Source: Haplosporangium gracile (lineage: Eukaryota > Mortierellomycota > Mortierellomycetes > Mortierellales > Mortierellaceae). Taken from it: DNA of 64,000 nucleotides. The DNA lies in the NCBI GenBank assembly GCA_015499985.1, contig JAAAUF010000029.1:1-64000 (forward strand), read 5' to 3'. Positions 1-11,618 of this stretch are shown here, piece by piece. The stretch's first letter is position 1, and every line of letters starts with the position of its first letter. Below the pieces are notes generated by a model that was not told the DNA's origin, did not search any database, and was given only the letters and a program-made list of their open reading frames with translations. A program made the translations under genes and the position numbers.

Positions 1-1013
1 CACACACACACCTTTCCATCGCTCCCACACCATTTTGTGCCAACTCATTGACGCGCGACTGTTTATCATCCTCATTCCGTCCTAATTCTCCTTTTCTACC
101 TTCTCAGTTTACTGTTTCGTGTTCGTCGAGCAGGTAAATATTGTTTTCGTTCCTAATTTCTCCGCCAGCTCGCTTTAAACTGTTTCCTGCTTCGCTCAGG
201 CGCGGAGAGAGAGATTTCCAACACTCCTGCTTGAATGATGTTTTATCAGAAAAAGCGGCTGTGCAAACCATTTCTGGCATTGGGTGAAATAACTCTTTGT
301 CCTTTGGCTCGTTGAAATGTCTTGCAGACTTCGCATTGTGTTCAACGCTAACTGTGCATTCGATGTTTTATCGGAAAGCAGCTTGCGAAAACCTTTTCTG
401 GCCACTGATGAGATTTCTTCCTTGGGCCCTGGTCATCGTTTAATTTGGGTGACCAAAGATGAAACAGTCCTTTAGCCCTCTGCGCTTGTTGTCACATGCA
501 GTCTGCCAGTTTCATTTATGTGAATGCTTCTTCTGTCCGTACTGCACGCACACCCACGACGCAATAAATTTCTTAAAAACAAAAAAACAAAAAAAATGTT
601 TCTTCTGTCCGTGGAAGTAGACTGATTAATATAAATACACCATTGTGTCACCTTTATACCTGTGGCACTAGGCCCCTCTTGGTTTCAATCCGCCAGCGAC
701 AGATCGCCGTCTAGTCTCGCTGCCAGCCCATTTTCACTTAACGTGGGTCGGGATCTTATCCCGAAGCCTTCACGAAGTGAAGGTCTGGGGGAATACAAGG
801 GGTAGACCCTGCCAGTGACTGATCCAAAAGGCACGTCTTTTTTCCTTCTTGTTGAACCGTGCGGGGACAACGCGTTCGCATTTATCAATCTATTGCTCCT
901 TCACTTCTCATTCCTCGCAAGAGTACGTAATACAATTGCTGTTCGCAATAATTACTACTTTTATTTTTCTTCTTGTTTGCCCATTTCTGGTCCTGCTATC
1001 TCCCAAGCGAGAT
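1..1013. other. Left-edge stretch without a supportable gene
   Basis: The window opens in a CA dinucleotide run. No reading frame here looks coding. Two diverged direct repeats (about 234-302 and 358-430) share a core reading ttttatc-g-aaa and ttctggc. Two small hairpins sit next to each other at 749-763 and 767-783. The 3' flank of the decayed gene at 1014-2517 reaches into this stretch. Confidence 0.5.
234..430. repeat. Two diverged direct repeats of about 70 bp
   Basis: The segments near 234-302 and 358-430 match in order: a gatgttttatc start, a run of A and G, aaacc(a/t)tttctggc, then a tgaaat/gagatt block and a final cct. The copies lie about 124 bp apart and have many substitutions and small indels. 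They look like an old local duplication; nothing identifies them as a known element. Confidence 0.4.
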
Positions 1014-2517
1014 CTACTTTCTAATCCTGCGAACCCCCTTGGCGCAATGCAGCAAGAATCCCTTTGCCAGCTCATCCATTGAAGGACCCGACGCGAAATC
1101 ACCATACTCATCACGCAATCCGATAATAGCCTTGAGTTGCGCATGGACGCTCTCGATCTGTTTGGCTTCCTCCCTTGGATCATTCTCGGGCAGTGTCATA
1201 CGCATTAGCCCGTTCATAAAGATGCCCCTCTTGCTGGACAAGGCAGCCGAGACTCGCTGAAACACGGTACTGATGCTTCTGAACCGCCATCCGGTGGTGA
1301 GTGTTGTCAGATTACGATCCGAGAGGAAGGGACCTTGGACGACCAAGCCCGAGAAACGCTTGTCTCGGTTAGTCGCACCAGTGGTTCAGCAGGTGGGGGG
1401 AGGATATCGTCCCAGTCCTTGAACTTCTTGGCCGCGTACTCGAAGAACTCGAAGGCGAGGCCATATGTGATCGGCACTTGACTAAGCTCCTCTCAAATTG
1501 TTCGTCGTCGAGGTCATCGCTGAGGCTCTTGTCAAGGTTCTTTTCCGGCTGGAACTTGGCCTCGAGCTTCTTGTCAAAGCTGTAGTTCACAAGACGACAG
1601 CAGCCCAGAAGACCCTCGAGGAACCCCTTGACGTTCAGGTCACACGCTGCTCCGTGGACGTGCTTGCGCTGGCCGGACGAGGCAGTTGATGACGATGACG
1701 TCTTGCCTCTCTTCTTGCGGCCCTTGGTGCTTCTGGTGTCATGTACATTAAGTCCCAGAGGGCCTCGGCGATATCGTCATTATCCCTGGCTACAGATTCC
1801 TCCAGCGGCAACCTCTCCTCAATCGGTCCCGAATAGAAATCAAAGTTGACCCGCTTGCCCTGGGGCTGCAGAAGGTTGGGGAAGATCTTCAGCTGCTGCA
1901 AATAGTCGATTGCAATCATTGCAACGGCAAGATTGTTGAGGGTCTCCCAGGTGCAGCCATATCTGTCCAGGGTCGCTTGAACGATAAAAATGAACTCCTC
2001 GACCTTGTCATCGATGAGCTCCTGCTACTTACGTTGAAGAGCAGGGCTCGAGGCTCGTTCCTGCAAAAAAAAAAAAGACATTAGTAACAAGGATAAGAAA
2101 ATAACAATAGCAAAACAAAGATGAGAAAGAAATTGAGACAAATAGGGCTACTGTTACCTTTCACTGCTGCTTTTTGTCCGAGATTAATACTTGAATGCCC
2201 TATTCACCTTATCCCTCCCAACATCAAGCACAATCCCCTGACACATCGGAACAAGCTTCTCTTTACGCTCAAAAAATCCATTTCTCTGCAACAACCCCAC
2301 CAAAAACTCAACCTCCCCCCCTATAGGGTTCCGGCACAACCGTCGCAGACCTCCTCTTCATATCTACCACATCCTTCAACAGAAACGGTGGGACGGAGAT
2401 GACGGTCGGCAACTTCTCACCGGTCTCTTCCTCCAGCCAGACATCCTCGACGATATGCTCAGGGAGGATCCTGTAGAAGTGTCGATAGTTGACGATGTAG
2501 TTGACGACACCGGACAT
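1014..2517 (-). pseudogene. Decayed gene of unrecognised family
   Basis: On the minus strand an ATG at 2517 opens a coding-like frame (MSGVVNYIVNYRHFYRILPE). It breaks at a seven-C run near 2325; removing one base lets it continue about 40 codons (ending VGRDKVNRAFKY). A T-rich tract with tttgcag then marks a plausible 3' splice site near 2061. The next part holds an 11-nt GTAAGTAGCAG just before 2020, which is a donor and an acceptor with almost nothing between. Coding-like text continues (VEEFIFIVQATLDRYGCTWE), then jumps frame near 1740, near 1480 and near 1345, and ends with KGFLLHCAKGVRRIRK at 1014. Each jump fits a one-base indel. The joined text is not a family I recognise. The number of breaks argues for a pseudogene, although poor sequence quality could explain some. 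Confidence 0.55.
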
Positions 2518-2971
2518 GAATGTGAGTTAGAGGTAGGCGATGAGGACTTCAGTAAAAGAGAGAGAAACATTGCAGGGTGGGGAGGGTTGGGATGGAATGG
2601 ATAAATGCATGCGCAAGTTCTTAATTTTTAATTGATGGGATACACTCATTCATTTCATAGCAGACAAAACGAGAACTCATTTCTAGCAAGAGTGTCATTT
2701 ATGTTGCACAACAAAGCAAAGCAAAGGAAGGACATTGGTTACATATTATGTTGGTTTTTATTCTTTTTTTCCAAGATTTTTAAGCTGCGCGCACGCAATT
2801 TTTCACTTTTTTTTGTTGTTGTTGTTGTTGTGTGAGGTTTGTAGATCATAAAAATGTGTGTTGACGATAAAGAAAAGACTGCGCTAGTGTGTGGAAAATA
2901 ATACATATTGTCATTTCGGATCATAACAAAGAAGAAAATGAAGAGGGGAGAAGAAGCCATCAAGAAAAGAT
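2518..2971. other. Intergenic spacer
   Basis: This lies between the start of the decayed gene and the stop of the PB1-UBA gene, both on the minus strand. It should hold the 3' untranslated region of the latter and any promoter of the former. No gene or notable repeat is visible apart from a short GTT run near 2815-2830. Confidence 0.5.
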
Positions 2972-5900
2972 TTACTGACGGCCGGCAGAGATCATGAACT
3001 CAACAACGGCCTCAACCTCTCCTCCAAAGTCACGGACAACCGTCCGGAGCTCGGGGGTGTCGGCAAACCCCATGTTCGTCAACATCCGGATCTCGTTCCT
3101 GAACTCGTTGCTGATATCCAAAGCTGGCGGTGCTGCAGCAGCAGCGGGGGATGAAGGAGCAGCAGGAGAAGCGGGGGCAGCGGAGGAAGTTGGCCAGATG
3201 CTTGCAAGACTTCCGCCTCCGATGGGTGCATTAGCAGCAGCAGTAAAAAGGGCACGATACTCACGGCGCTGTTGCTCTTGAACACGTCTCTGTTCTTCTT
3301 GGATATTATGCTGATCTTCCTGGGCCTTGCGCTGCTCCTCTTGGGTTTGACGTTGCTCCTCTTGGGTTTGACGTTGCTCCTCTTGGGTTTGACGTTGCTC
3401 TGCGCGGGCCTGACGCTGCTCCTCATGAGCTTGGCGCTGCTCGTGGAAGGTCTGGCGGCGCTTCAGCCTTTCATCGGATCCAGACTCGATATGGCCCTCC
3501 TCATTAGACTTGGATCCAGAGTGTCGACGGTGGTGGCGGTGATGATCGTGATGGTAGTGATGCTGGGCATGGGCATGGCCGTGACCGTGCTCGGGGCCGT
3601 GATGGGTATGAGGTCCATGTCCGTGAGGTCCATGTCCGTGAGGTCCATGATGGGGACCGTGAGGGTGGAATGCAAAGGGATGACCGCCGCGGGGACCGCC
3701 ACGACCACGGAAGAAGGCAAATCCACCGCGACCGCGACCGCCACGACCTCCACGTCGACCAAAGTCAAAGGCGCCCTGAGGTCCATCTTGTGTAGAGGGC
3801 TCAGCCATCTCTTCATCGCCAGACTCGACGTAGATGGGGGCAGGATCGGGGTTCTCGGCATCACCGTTCTCACCACCGTTCCAGACCCAGCCGTATTTGG
3901 GACGAGACGAAGACGACGACAAAGGCTCTGCGTTAGGATCGGCGGCGCCAGGGGTCTCGTCAGGGAGCAAAGTCCAGGTCCAACCATTTCCAATCTCGGT
4001 CATCTGAGGTTGCTGGTAAGCTGAAGAGGACGACTCGCTTTGTTGCTGTTGGGTGGCTGCAGCCTCATCGGATGAAAATGTACTCCTGCCTTTCTTCTCG
4101 GAATAAGAACTGCGCTTCTTTTCAGAGGGCTCAGTGTCGCAGGCAGCAGGGCGGTCACCTCTGAAGCGGAAATTGTTTCCTCTCTTGCAGCTGCCAGGGG
4201 CACCAAAGTGGAATGGGAATCCTCCAGAGAATGGCGAGGGCTTGCTATTGGGGACAGAAGTGCCCTCAGAAGGGAACATACCAGGCATACCAGGCATGGG
4301 AGGCATTGGAGGCATAGCGGGCATGCTGGACATGTGAGGCATAGAGGGCATAGGAGGCATAGAGGGCATAGGAGGCATAGAGGGCATAGGAGGGAAGAAA
4401 GAACCAAAGCCCCACTGCTGTCCAGCTCCTCGACCGAAGCAACCACCACGGCCACCGCGACCACCAAAACCGCCGAAACCGCCACGACCACCGCGGCGAT
4501 GGCCATGATGATGGCCATGATGATGAGAACGATCAGAGGAATCGCCAGCTTCGTTATCATGGCATCCAGAGAAGGGATCCTCATGTCCGCGACGACCGCC
4601 GAAATGATCGCGGTGGTGGTGGGTAAAGAAAGGGTTGGACAGGAAAGGGTTCTCAGATCCCGAACCGCCAAAGGGGCACGAGCGAGTTGCCTCAGCAGCG
4701 GCCTCGTGGGCACTGGCGGCAGCCTCCTCGGCAGAAACCTGGGCGTTGCGAGCAGCCTCCTGGAGATAGTTGGCAAAGGATTCGACATTGACTTGGACAT
4801 TGGACATGATTTTGTTCATGATGCTGCCAGAGATGGTGACCAGCTGAGGGTTGTTCTGGATGACGTGCTGAAACTCCTGGATCAACATCTTGAACTGCTC
4901 GATCAGGGCACGGTCACCGTGAGGGACGGATGACTCTATGATTTCAGGCTCAGCAGGGTCGGCATGGCCATCATTATCATCCTCGGATTCGCTGTGGGCC
5001 TGAACAGCAGCAGTAACATCATGGGCATGCTGCTCGATAGCAGAAGCGACAATCGAGTCCATGACCTCGGCTGCAGAGTCCATGCGGAGAGCCTCAAATT
5101 CGGCGACAGGGACCATAGCGGGGCTTGAAGTCTTGGAGGACCGCCTAGAGGTAGACTTCTGAGTCGCCTCATCCCTGTTGGTTTCCTCGAGATCCATGGT
5201 GGTGTTGTCAGAGCTAGCAGAGGTGGGAAAAATAGAAGTCTGAGGCTTTTGCGTCTCCATCATTTCCTGCTCCTGGCGAAGTGTAGCCTCATAAAGATCT
5301 TCCTGAGGGTAAGTGATAGGCTGGTTCAAAGCAGACTCAGTCAATGCAGCAGTCTCCTGAGCCTCCTCGAATTCGATCAAGGATCCATCATCGCTGCTGA
5401 TGTCAGAAGTGACGGTGTTGGAGCGCTCATACTGGATCTGGGGCTGAGGCAGGGACTCGGTAGGTAGAGTGACATTGTAGGGCTCAACCGTAGCATCAGC
5501 AGTAGGGGTGTTGATAGTGTCGGAAGCAAGGAGATCTTGACCGGATCTGAGAAGGACATCGAATCTGACGGGTGCGATCTGGGTGAAGAGGGAGTGCATG
5601 GCGAGGACGTCCTCGAGCTCGCTGTCAGTGTTGAGAGAGATGACATCACCCTCCTCGTCCTTGTACTGGACGTCAATGGCAGCCGAGGCAGGCAGGCTGT
5701 AGACGTTGCGGAGCTAATTATTGGAAAAAAGACAAGAAGACGATAGAGATGGAGGGAAAATGGTTAGCAAACATAGTCATTCATAGCAAATGGAGAGGCA
5801 TCATACAACAAGCAAGAAACAAACAAAAGCAGAGCGAAGCAAAGCAAGCGAGCAATAATCAAGAATTAGTGGCGTTTGTTCAATTCTATGCCAAGCCAAG

Positions 5901-6088
5901 AATCGCAGTCACATAATCGCCTCTTGGCAAGGAGAAAGGCCAAGATGAGCACAAACCCATGAAAGAAGTGTGACGATGTATACCTTGTGCTCAAAGTCGG
6001 ACCAGACGGCAGGACGGGCAATCAGGAATCGGCGGAGGGCACCACTGAAGTTAACCTTGCAGGGGCTGAGGTTCTGGGAGTCAGCCAT
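2972..6088 (-). CDS. PB1-UBA scaffold protein, p62/NBR1-like candidate autophagy receptor
   Basis: Two exons, 6088-5984 and 5713-2972, joined in phase 0 across a 270-nt GT-AG intron, give 948 residues. The ATG at 6088 is chosen because exon 1 supplies the start of a PB1 domain (residues about 9-90: basic KVNFSGALRRFLIARPAVW, then the acidic OPCA loop YKDEEGDVISLNTDSELEDV). The C-terminal 50 residues form a UBA domain with the MGF loop. Between them are His/Gly and RGG tracts (about 440-470 and 683-710), a Pro-Met repeat (about 476-515), a His-rich stretch (about 719-766) and a QEEQRQT heptad-like repeat (about 783-853). WTLL at about 615-618 fits an Atg8-interacting motif. PB1 plus UBA plus a candidate AIM is the layout of selective-autophagy receptors; no ZZ or FW domain is visible. 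The receptor role is inferred. Confidence 0.8.
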
Positions 6089-7685
6089 AGTGGGAAAGAA
6101 AAAAAAAAGTCGTGAAAAGAGGGGTGCGAGAAAGAGATAGTTAGGGAGTGAGCGAGAGGGAAGGGAAGTGAGTTGAGAGTGGGGAAGGAGAAGGGATGTA
6201 GTAGGAGGAGGGAGAGAGAGAAAAAAGAATAAAGCTTGAGAGTAGTTTCGCGGTTGGAAGTAACGTAGTGTAGATAGATACTGAGAGGGAAGAAGGATAG
6301 GAGTTGGTGAGAAAAAAAAAAAAGGCGGCGCTCCTTTTATATCAGTTTCATTCTTGGCATCGCAGAGCAGTCACGCCAAGGTTTGTTGTCCGCGTACGAA
6401 ATCAAAGAATCAAATGTATTGGCCAAGAGAATAGAAAGAGTGGCCATACACCCTCCATGTCTGGATTTGGAAAAAGAGCTACTCATGCTCGTTGTTTTTG
6501 TGGAATTAGAACGTCATTTCATTTCTTAAGTGCAGCGCCGTCCTTTTGTCAAAAGCTTGGCCTTCCAAGGGTTTCTTTATTGTTCTTCATTCTGAGAGAG
6601 GAGAGCTAGCGAAAATAACGAACAGGGACTGTTTACCAGCTCCATGAAAGGTGCGGACTCCGTCTCTCGGCTCGCCGTCGCTCAAAAAAAAGAAAAAAAG
6701 AGAGAGAGAGAAAAAAAATCACATTTAACAAAACAACAAGAAAGAGACTGCACAACTGCTGCGAGCAAAATGTGCTTGGCGATGGATGGAAAGGCACACC
6801 ACCACAACTTCGCTCCAGGTCGGATAAACTGTAGACCCTCATCCTCTGCTAATTGCGCGGCAGATTGACAGGCTGATCTAGCAGGTGCTGGTGGTGGCGA
6901 AAAGAAAGAAAAGGGCTCTCGAATGCTGCGAAACACAGTGATCTTGGCATCCTTCAACTCATTACAAAAAAATGGATAAAAACAACAATAAACTGGGTTT
7001 GATACTTCAGACTACCACGCCTCCCTCCTTCAAAGGAGTTATTGTTCCCTTCTGCTTTTGCCTTTGCCAAGGGAGGAGGAAGCGAAAAGGTACTCGTTTG
7101 TCGAACCAATCACAGGCCTTGTTGTTTGTCGGTGTAAGTGTCGCAGCTGGTAAGGTGCTCGTGTCGTTTGTCATCGTCGGTACGCCAAGGAGTTGAATAG
7201 CTTGGTTGCCTGGTCCGCCTACGAAAAAGAAGGTTCAGCATCAGCATCAGCATCCATGACAAAAAAGGAAGTTTTCTTTACTAGCTCTGATTCTCTCTCT
7301 ATATGAGTACCGTTGAGGTTGGCAGGTCTGTCAAGCTGTCAAAAAGTGAGGCAATTTTATCTCAGCCAATCACAAAAATCCCTCATTATTGACAAGCCCA
7401 CCCCCTCTCTCCCTTTTTTTGCATGTATAACTACTGTCGTCAATGTGTTTGCTTACTTTGAGTTGATGATAGCGTTCAGAGTGAGCCCTTGTGGCAGCTA
7501 GTTCGGGCTTTTGACCATATCTAGATTTGATTGAATTGTGTTATTGTCAGCAACAAAGCATAGAGAAACAAAAGTGAATACAAGCCTGCAATTCAACAAT
7601 GAAAAACTGATTACACGCGGATTGTGTTTGATGATGTGTCCTCGTAAAAGAAAGAAACGCCAATCGATAGAAAAAGAAAAGACAC
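6089..7685. other. Spacer and promoter region of the PB1-UBA gene
   Basis: The first 220 bp upstream of the ATG at 6088 are GA-rich on the plus strand, so CT-rich on the sense strand, as for other genes here. CCAAT pentamers followed by CA occur near 7106 and 7365. The part nearest 7685 is the 3' side of SMG8, with a possible extra terminal exon at about 7498-7588. No other gene is supported. Confidence 0.45.
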
Positions 7686-10600
7686 TTACAGTTCCTCCAT
7701 GACCTCGTCGGTCTGGACAAAGTCCTGAATCTTCTTTTGGACTAGATGGGCGCACCGCAGCGAATACTTTTTTCCGCCTCGTCGAGGACCTCTCTCCCGC
7801 ACTGCTTCTGTCACCGCTCCTCCTCCTCCGTTGCTATTCCCGTTTGTGCCTCCGCCAATGCTCACGCTCTGGAGCTTGTTGCTGATAGATTCGTCTATAT
7901 TGATAACTTCCTGTTTTTGAGAAGGCGCTGCACTATTTTTCTTGTGCGTCGACTTGTTGTTTATCCCGGGTGAATTGATCGATGTAATGCCTAACGCCTC
8001 ACACACTCCCAAGTATCCTGCTAGCCACTGCTGAGACGAAGGGACCTAGACAAATTATCATTGTGAGATCAAAAGTTAATGTTTGTGCCTACGATTATGT
8101 TCACTAGTTCACCTCCAATACCTTCTTGAACACGACAATAAGAAATGCCAAGACTTTTTTTTTTTTTTTTTTTGCTTCCGCGCAATTTCAGGCACAGAAC
8201 CTACTTCAACTGCTCCAATGTGTCGCCTTCCTATGATATTTCCATATCCTCCTGGGTTTGTCACACTCTTCAACCATCCGTCAACAAACTGCCTGAGCAG
8301 CGGTCCAGAATAATCCAGATAAAGACCGCCAAGTGACAACTGTGAAGTGCCGTCGGTCGCTGACCTGCCTCCAACTCCTGTGGTCCCTGACAGAGGCTGA
8401 TCCCTCGCCTGAACGACTGCATCATAGATCTCCCGCAAGGTTGGATTTCCAAGAGTGCGGCTGCCCTCGTCTGCCGAGGAACGAGCTCCTGTCTTCTCTC
8501 GATGTGACTTGTTGGACTGTGACTTGGTGCTCGATCCCTGTTTTTTAGACGATTGAGATGCGCCAGCAGTAGACCTCATCCTCTGTCGCATGACGGCAGC
8601 TGCAGGATCCAATGATTCGTTTCCGTTGTCTTCAGAATAGTCCAACAATGCTTGGGGTAGCTCCAACTTTCCTATGAAGTGGGGGATGACGTGTACAAAA
8701 GGGGTTGATGATGGGCTTGGCAAAACGAAAAGCTGACGCCTAGAGTTGAAAAAATATATATAGGATGTAATGTTAATCACCTGCATTACCAACCGTTGTT
8801 GTTTTTTTGTCGATGTTCTCATCGTGAGTCCTAGTTTCAATGCAAATCTACCCGTCAAATGCTCCTGCAGAAGAATCCATGCTTTGGATGAGTCGGCATG
8901 CTCTGAACAGATATCTTAGCCTAGTTTGCATGGCATCCACTGATTTCTTGAGTAGGTGATGTTTCAATTGCTATGTTGCGGATTGTTCGAAGTGCGTTTC
9001 ACGGTTAATTGACTGCTGACATAGAAGGCTGAATACATACGGGAGCAGTTCAGCGTTGGACGGAACTAACCTCGACAATCTGGTTTTCGCTTGCTCCAGC
9101 CTCATGCCAGGGCGCGATAATAGGCACCCTCTCGATCACAAAGATCAACACAGGTACACATCGTCCTGGAGTCAAAATGTTGGCCAAGGGATTTGATCCA
9201 CGTCCACCACCACCATTATCTGATTGATTGCGCTCGTGGTCTGGAGGTAGTATTCCGATTCGATCCCAACATATCGCCATGAACCGGTCTAGCTCTTGCA
9301 ACATCTGTCGCTTGATCGTTGAAAGTGCCGCCAGTATTGAAATCATTCGTGGATCCATGTTCATATCTGGTGAGGTATGCTAGTGGAGCAGAGATAATTT
9401 ATATCACAAAGTCAATAGTAAGGCCAAACAATATCTAGACGAGCAGAATGCAGATAATGACAAGTGTTGTACATACCACGACAACGTGCGAGACGAGAAA
9501 CATGAACAACAATGCCCGATGACTCTCGTATTCCTGGTCGTGCATCCACTTCATCAAAGTTGTTCTCTAATAACCGAAAATTATTAGGAAAAACAATAAA
9601 GGTTATTATGTTGTGTGTCAAATAAAAGAGCACTTGATTGATTCCAGTCTGAAAAACATTTGACGTACATCCTTTGTGATCGCGTCCGCAGATTCTTGAC
9701 AAGCGGACAGCATCTCCTGAGTATCATAGAGATATGCATGCTGGAGCATGAGCGTGTTCTTTGCTCGGTCTACGAACAAGCAAATATCGCCTGTCTATCG
9801 TGTGGTTTTGGGACGGAAGTAACCTTGGCATTAGCTACCTTGACAATTTTATGAAACATCTTTTTACACTGCGCAAATGCAACAGAATTGCGTAGCACAG
9901 TCTAAAGTTACCGTTTTCTGGTCACCAAGTCCTAGGGTCCAACCTCCATTCCGAACTTCTGCTTCCTGCTCTGATTTGTGTCGGTTCTCCGACGAATCAC
10001 GGCAACCGTCGTAATAAACCGGCATCCGCTCATCGCTTTCAAAGGATCCAATGCAGGACGATGTCTCGTAGGTGCCGTCCTTCCTCCTGACAGCTGGTGT
10101 GACATTTTCAAACATGGAGAGATCTCTGCAGTGTCCAAAGAATCCGACAACATGAACCGGAAGTCCGGGTGCAAGTCCAAGTGCCCTAATCCAATCTAAG
10201 GCGTGATGTATAGGTCCAGGTCGTGAGAGATAAACAAAGAAGTATCAGTCTGCGAGTTTTTTTTAAAAAAAAATTAGGTGATATATAGATATTGTGGAAA
10301 ATCGACGAGGCTCTGTAGGCTTACTGTCAAGATCTTCTTTCATGGACTGGTTGATAATCCCGTCGCCCATTGCCGCTGCTGCCGCCGTGTTGGCACCACC
10401 GGTTGTTGCTCTGTCGGTGTTGCCCTTGTTGGCGCTGTTTCCATTAGAGTTTGTGGTAGTGCGTGAGTTGTTGTGTCCAAGGGATGCTGAGCGGGTATGT
10501 AAGGGGTATTGGTTTGTCGCCTGATGCTCTGACGAGGGTAAAGAGGTCACACGGAAGTTGGTTCCGGTGGATGAGAGCTCTGTGTCTCCATGGGAATCTG

Positions 10601-10730
10601 CTTGTCCATGGCGCGCAGGTGAGGCTGAGGCAGAGGGTCTTGCTGTTGTTGTTGTTGTTGAAGTATTAGAGTGATCTCGTTGCTGCTGTTGTTGTCGGGG
10701 CGTCGACTCCTGGCGCGGCGGTGGCTGCAT
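7686..10730 (-). CDS. SMG8: SMG8-like nonsense-mediated decay factor, C-terminally short
   Basis: Eight exons fit together in phase: 10730-10325, 10195-9912, 9794-9669, 9566-9477, 9379-9071, 8970-8852, 8739-8205 and 8045-7686, giving 742 residues. Recognition rests on the order of SMG8 blocks: a P-loop-like strand (GLPVHVVGFFGHCRDLSMFE), a LFMFLVSHVVVHTSPDMNMD strand-helix, RRQLFVLPSPSSTPFVHVIP, and LLRQFVDGWLK followed by EVPSSQQWLAGYLGVCEALG. SMG8 binds SMG9 and the SMG1 kinase, which phosphorylates UPF1 in NMD. The first 120 residues are a Gln/Thr/Ser/Asn-rich extension. The animal protein is about 990 residues; here everything after the segment equivalent to roughly residue 480 is absent, including the C-terminal kinase-inhibitory part. 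The stop overlaps a perfect GTAAGT donor. Splicing there to an acceptor at 7588 would add only 27 residues and end at 7498. Confidence 0.82.
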
Positions 10731-11618
10731 GTCCACTTTTGTCGAAAGAGTAGATCAAAAAAGAAGAGGCGACGTTGATAGTTGTCGGCGGGAGTTCCGT
10801 GGGACGGATCAACAAAAGGGTTTCCTTCTTTGAATTGGCTTGTCCAGACTGACAGACTGACCAAAAATCATTAGCTCTGGGCCTTTTGAAGGTCAGCTCT
10901 GGGCCTTTGGAGGTTGAAGAGCGAAATGTGAATGTGTGTTGTCCCCTTAATAGACTTTTGGAGAACTTCAGCGTCAACCAATCGGCACCCGTCCAGTCAC
11001 CCTCGATCTTCCCTTGCCTGCCATTGGTGAAGTGCATTGCACACAATCGATGGTGTGCGTGTGCTTCTATGTGGGTCAATTCTCTTTCTCGCCTTCTCTT
11101 TGTTCTTTTTTTCTTTCTTTCGTCTGCCGGCTGTTAGAACATAATACTTTAGGGTTGAGAGCATTTTCTCAACAAATCTTACACACTTTGTGCCTGACTG
11201 ATCATCATCCTTTCTTCTTCTTTCTTCTCAGGTGGTTGTGTGGCTACACACACACAGAGGATGTGGGCTCGTCCAATCGAAGAGGACAAGAGTGGACCAT
11301 TGAGAGCAACCGCAACAAGAAGGCACAAAGGAAAGAGAGTGTGAGAATAAGAAAGAAAAGAAAGAAACGAAACAAACTCGTGTGTGTAAATTTCATCCGT
11401 GAGAAGCAAAACTTTCTTTTCTCTGAGAGTCTACTTCCTCCCCTTCTTCCCTTCCTCCGTATTTTCTTCCATCTTCCTTTCTTTTTCTTTTCTTTGTTCC
11501 TTCGTTGACCCTACATCCCTTCACCTTCACGCCCCTCTCTCGCCTTCCTTCCTTCCTTCTTCCGTCCTCCCTTGACCTTCCTCCTTCCTTTCTTTTTTTC
11601 ACCTCTGTATATCCTCTA
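10731..11618. promoter_or_regulatory. Divergent promoter region between SMG8 and the PDI-like gene
   Basis: The 888 bp between the two start codons must hold both promoters. A CCAAT box is at 10978-10982. From about 11090 to 11618 the plus strand is strongly CT-rich (ccttcc and tcttt runs), forming the likely 5' leader of the PDI-like gene. No TATA box stands out. Confidence 0.5.

Noticed and set aside
3272..4933. Long plus-strand frames opposite the PB1-UBA gene
   Set aside because: They mirror the repetitive codons of the minus-strand exon and have no domain or splice support.
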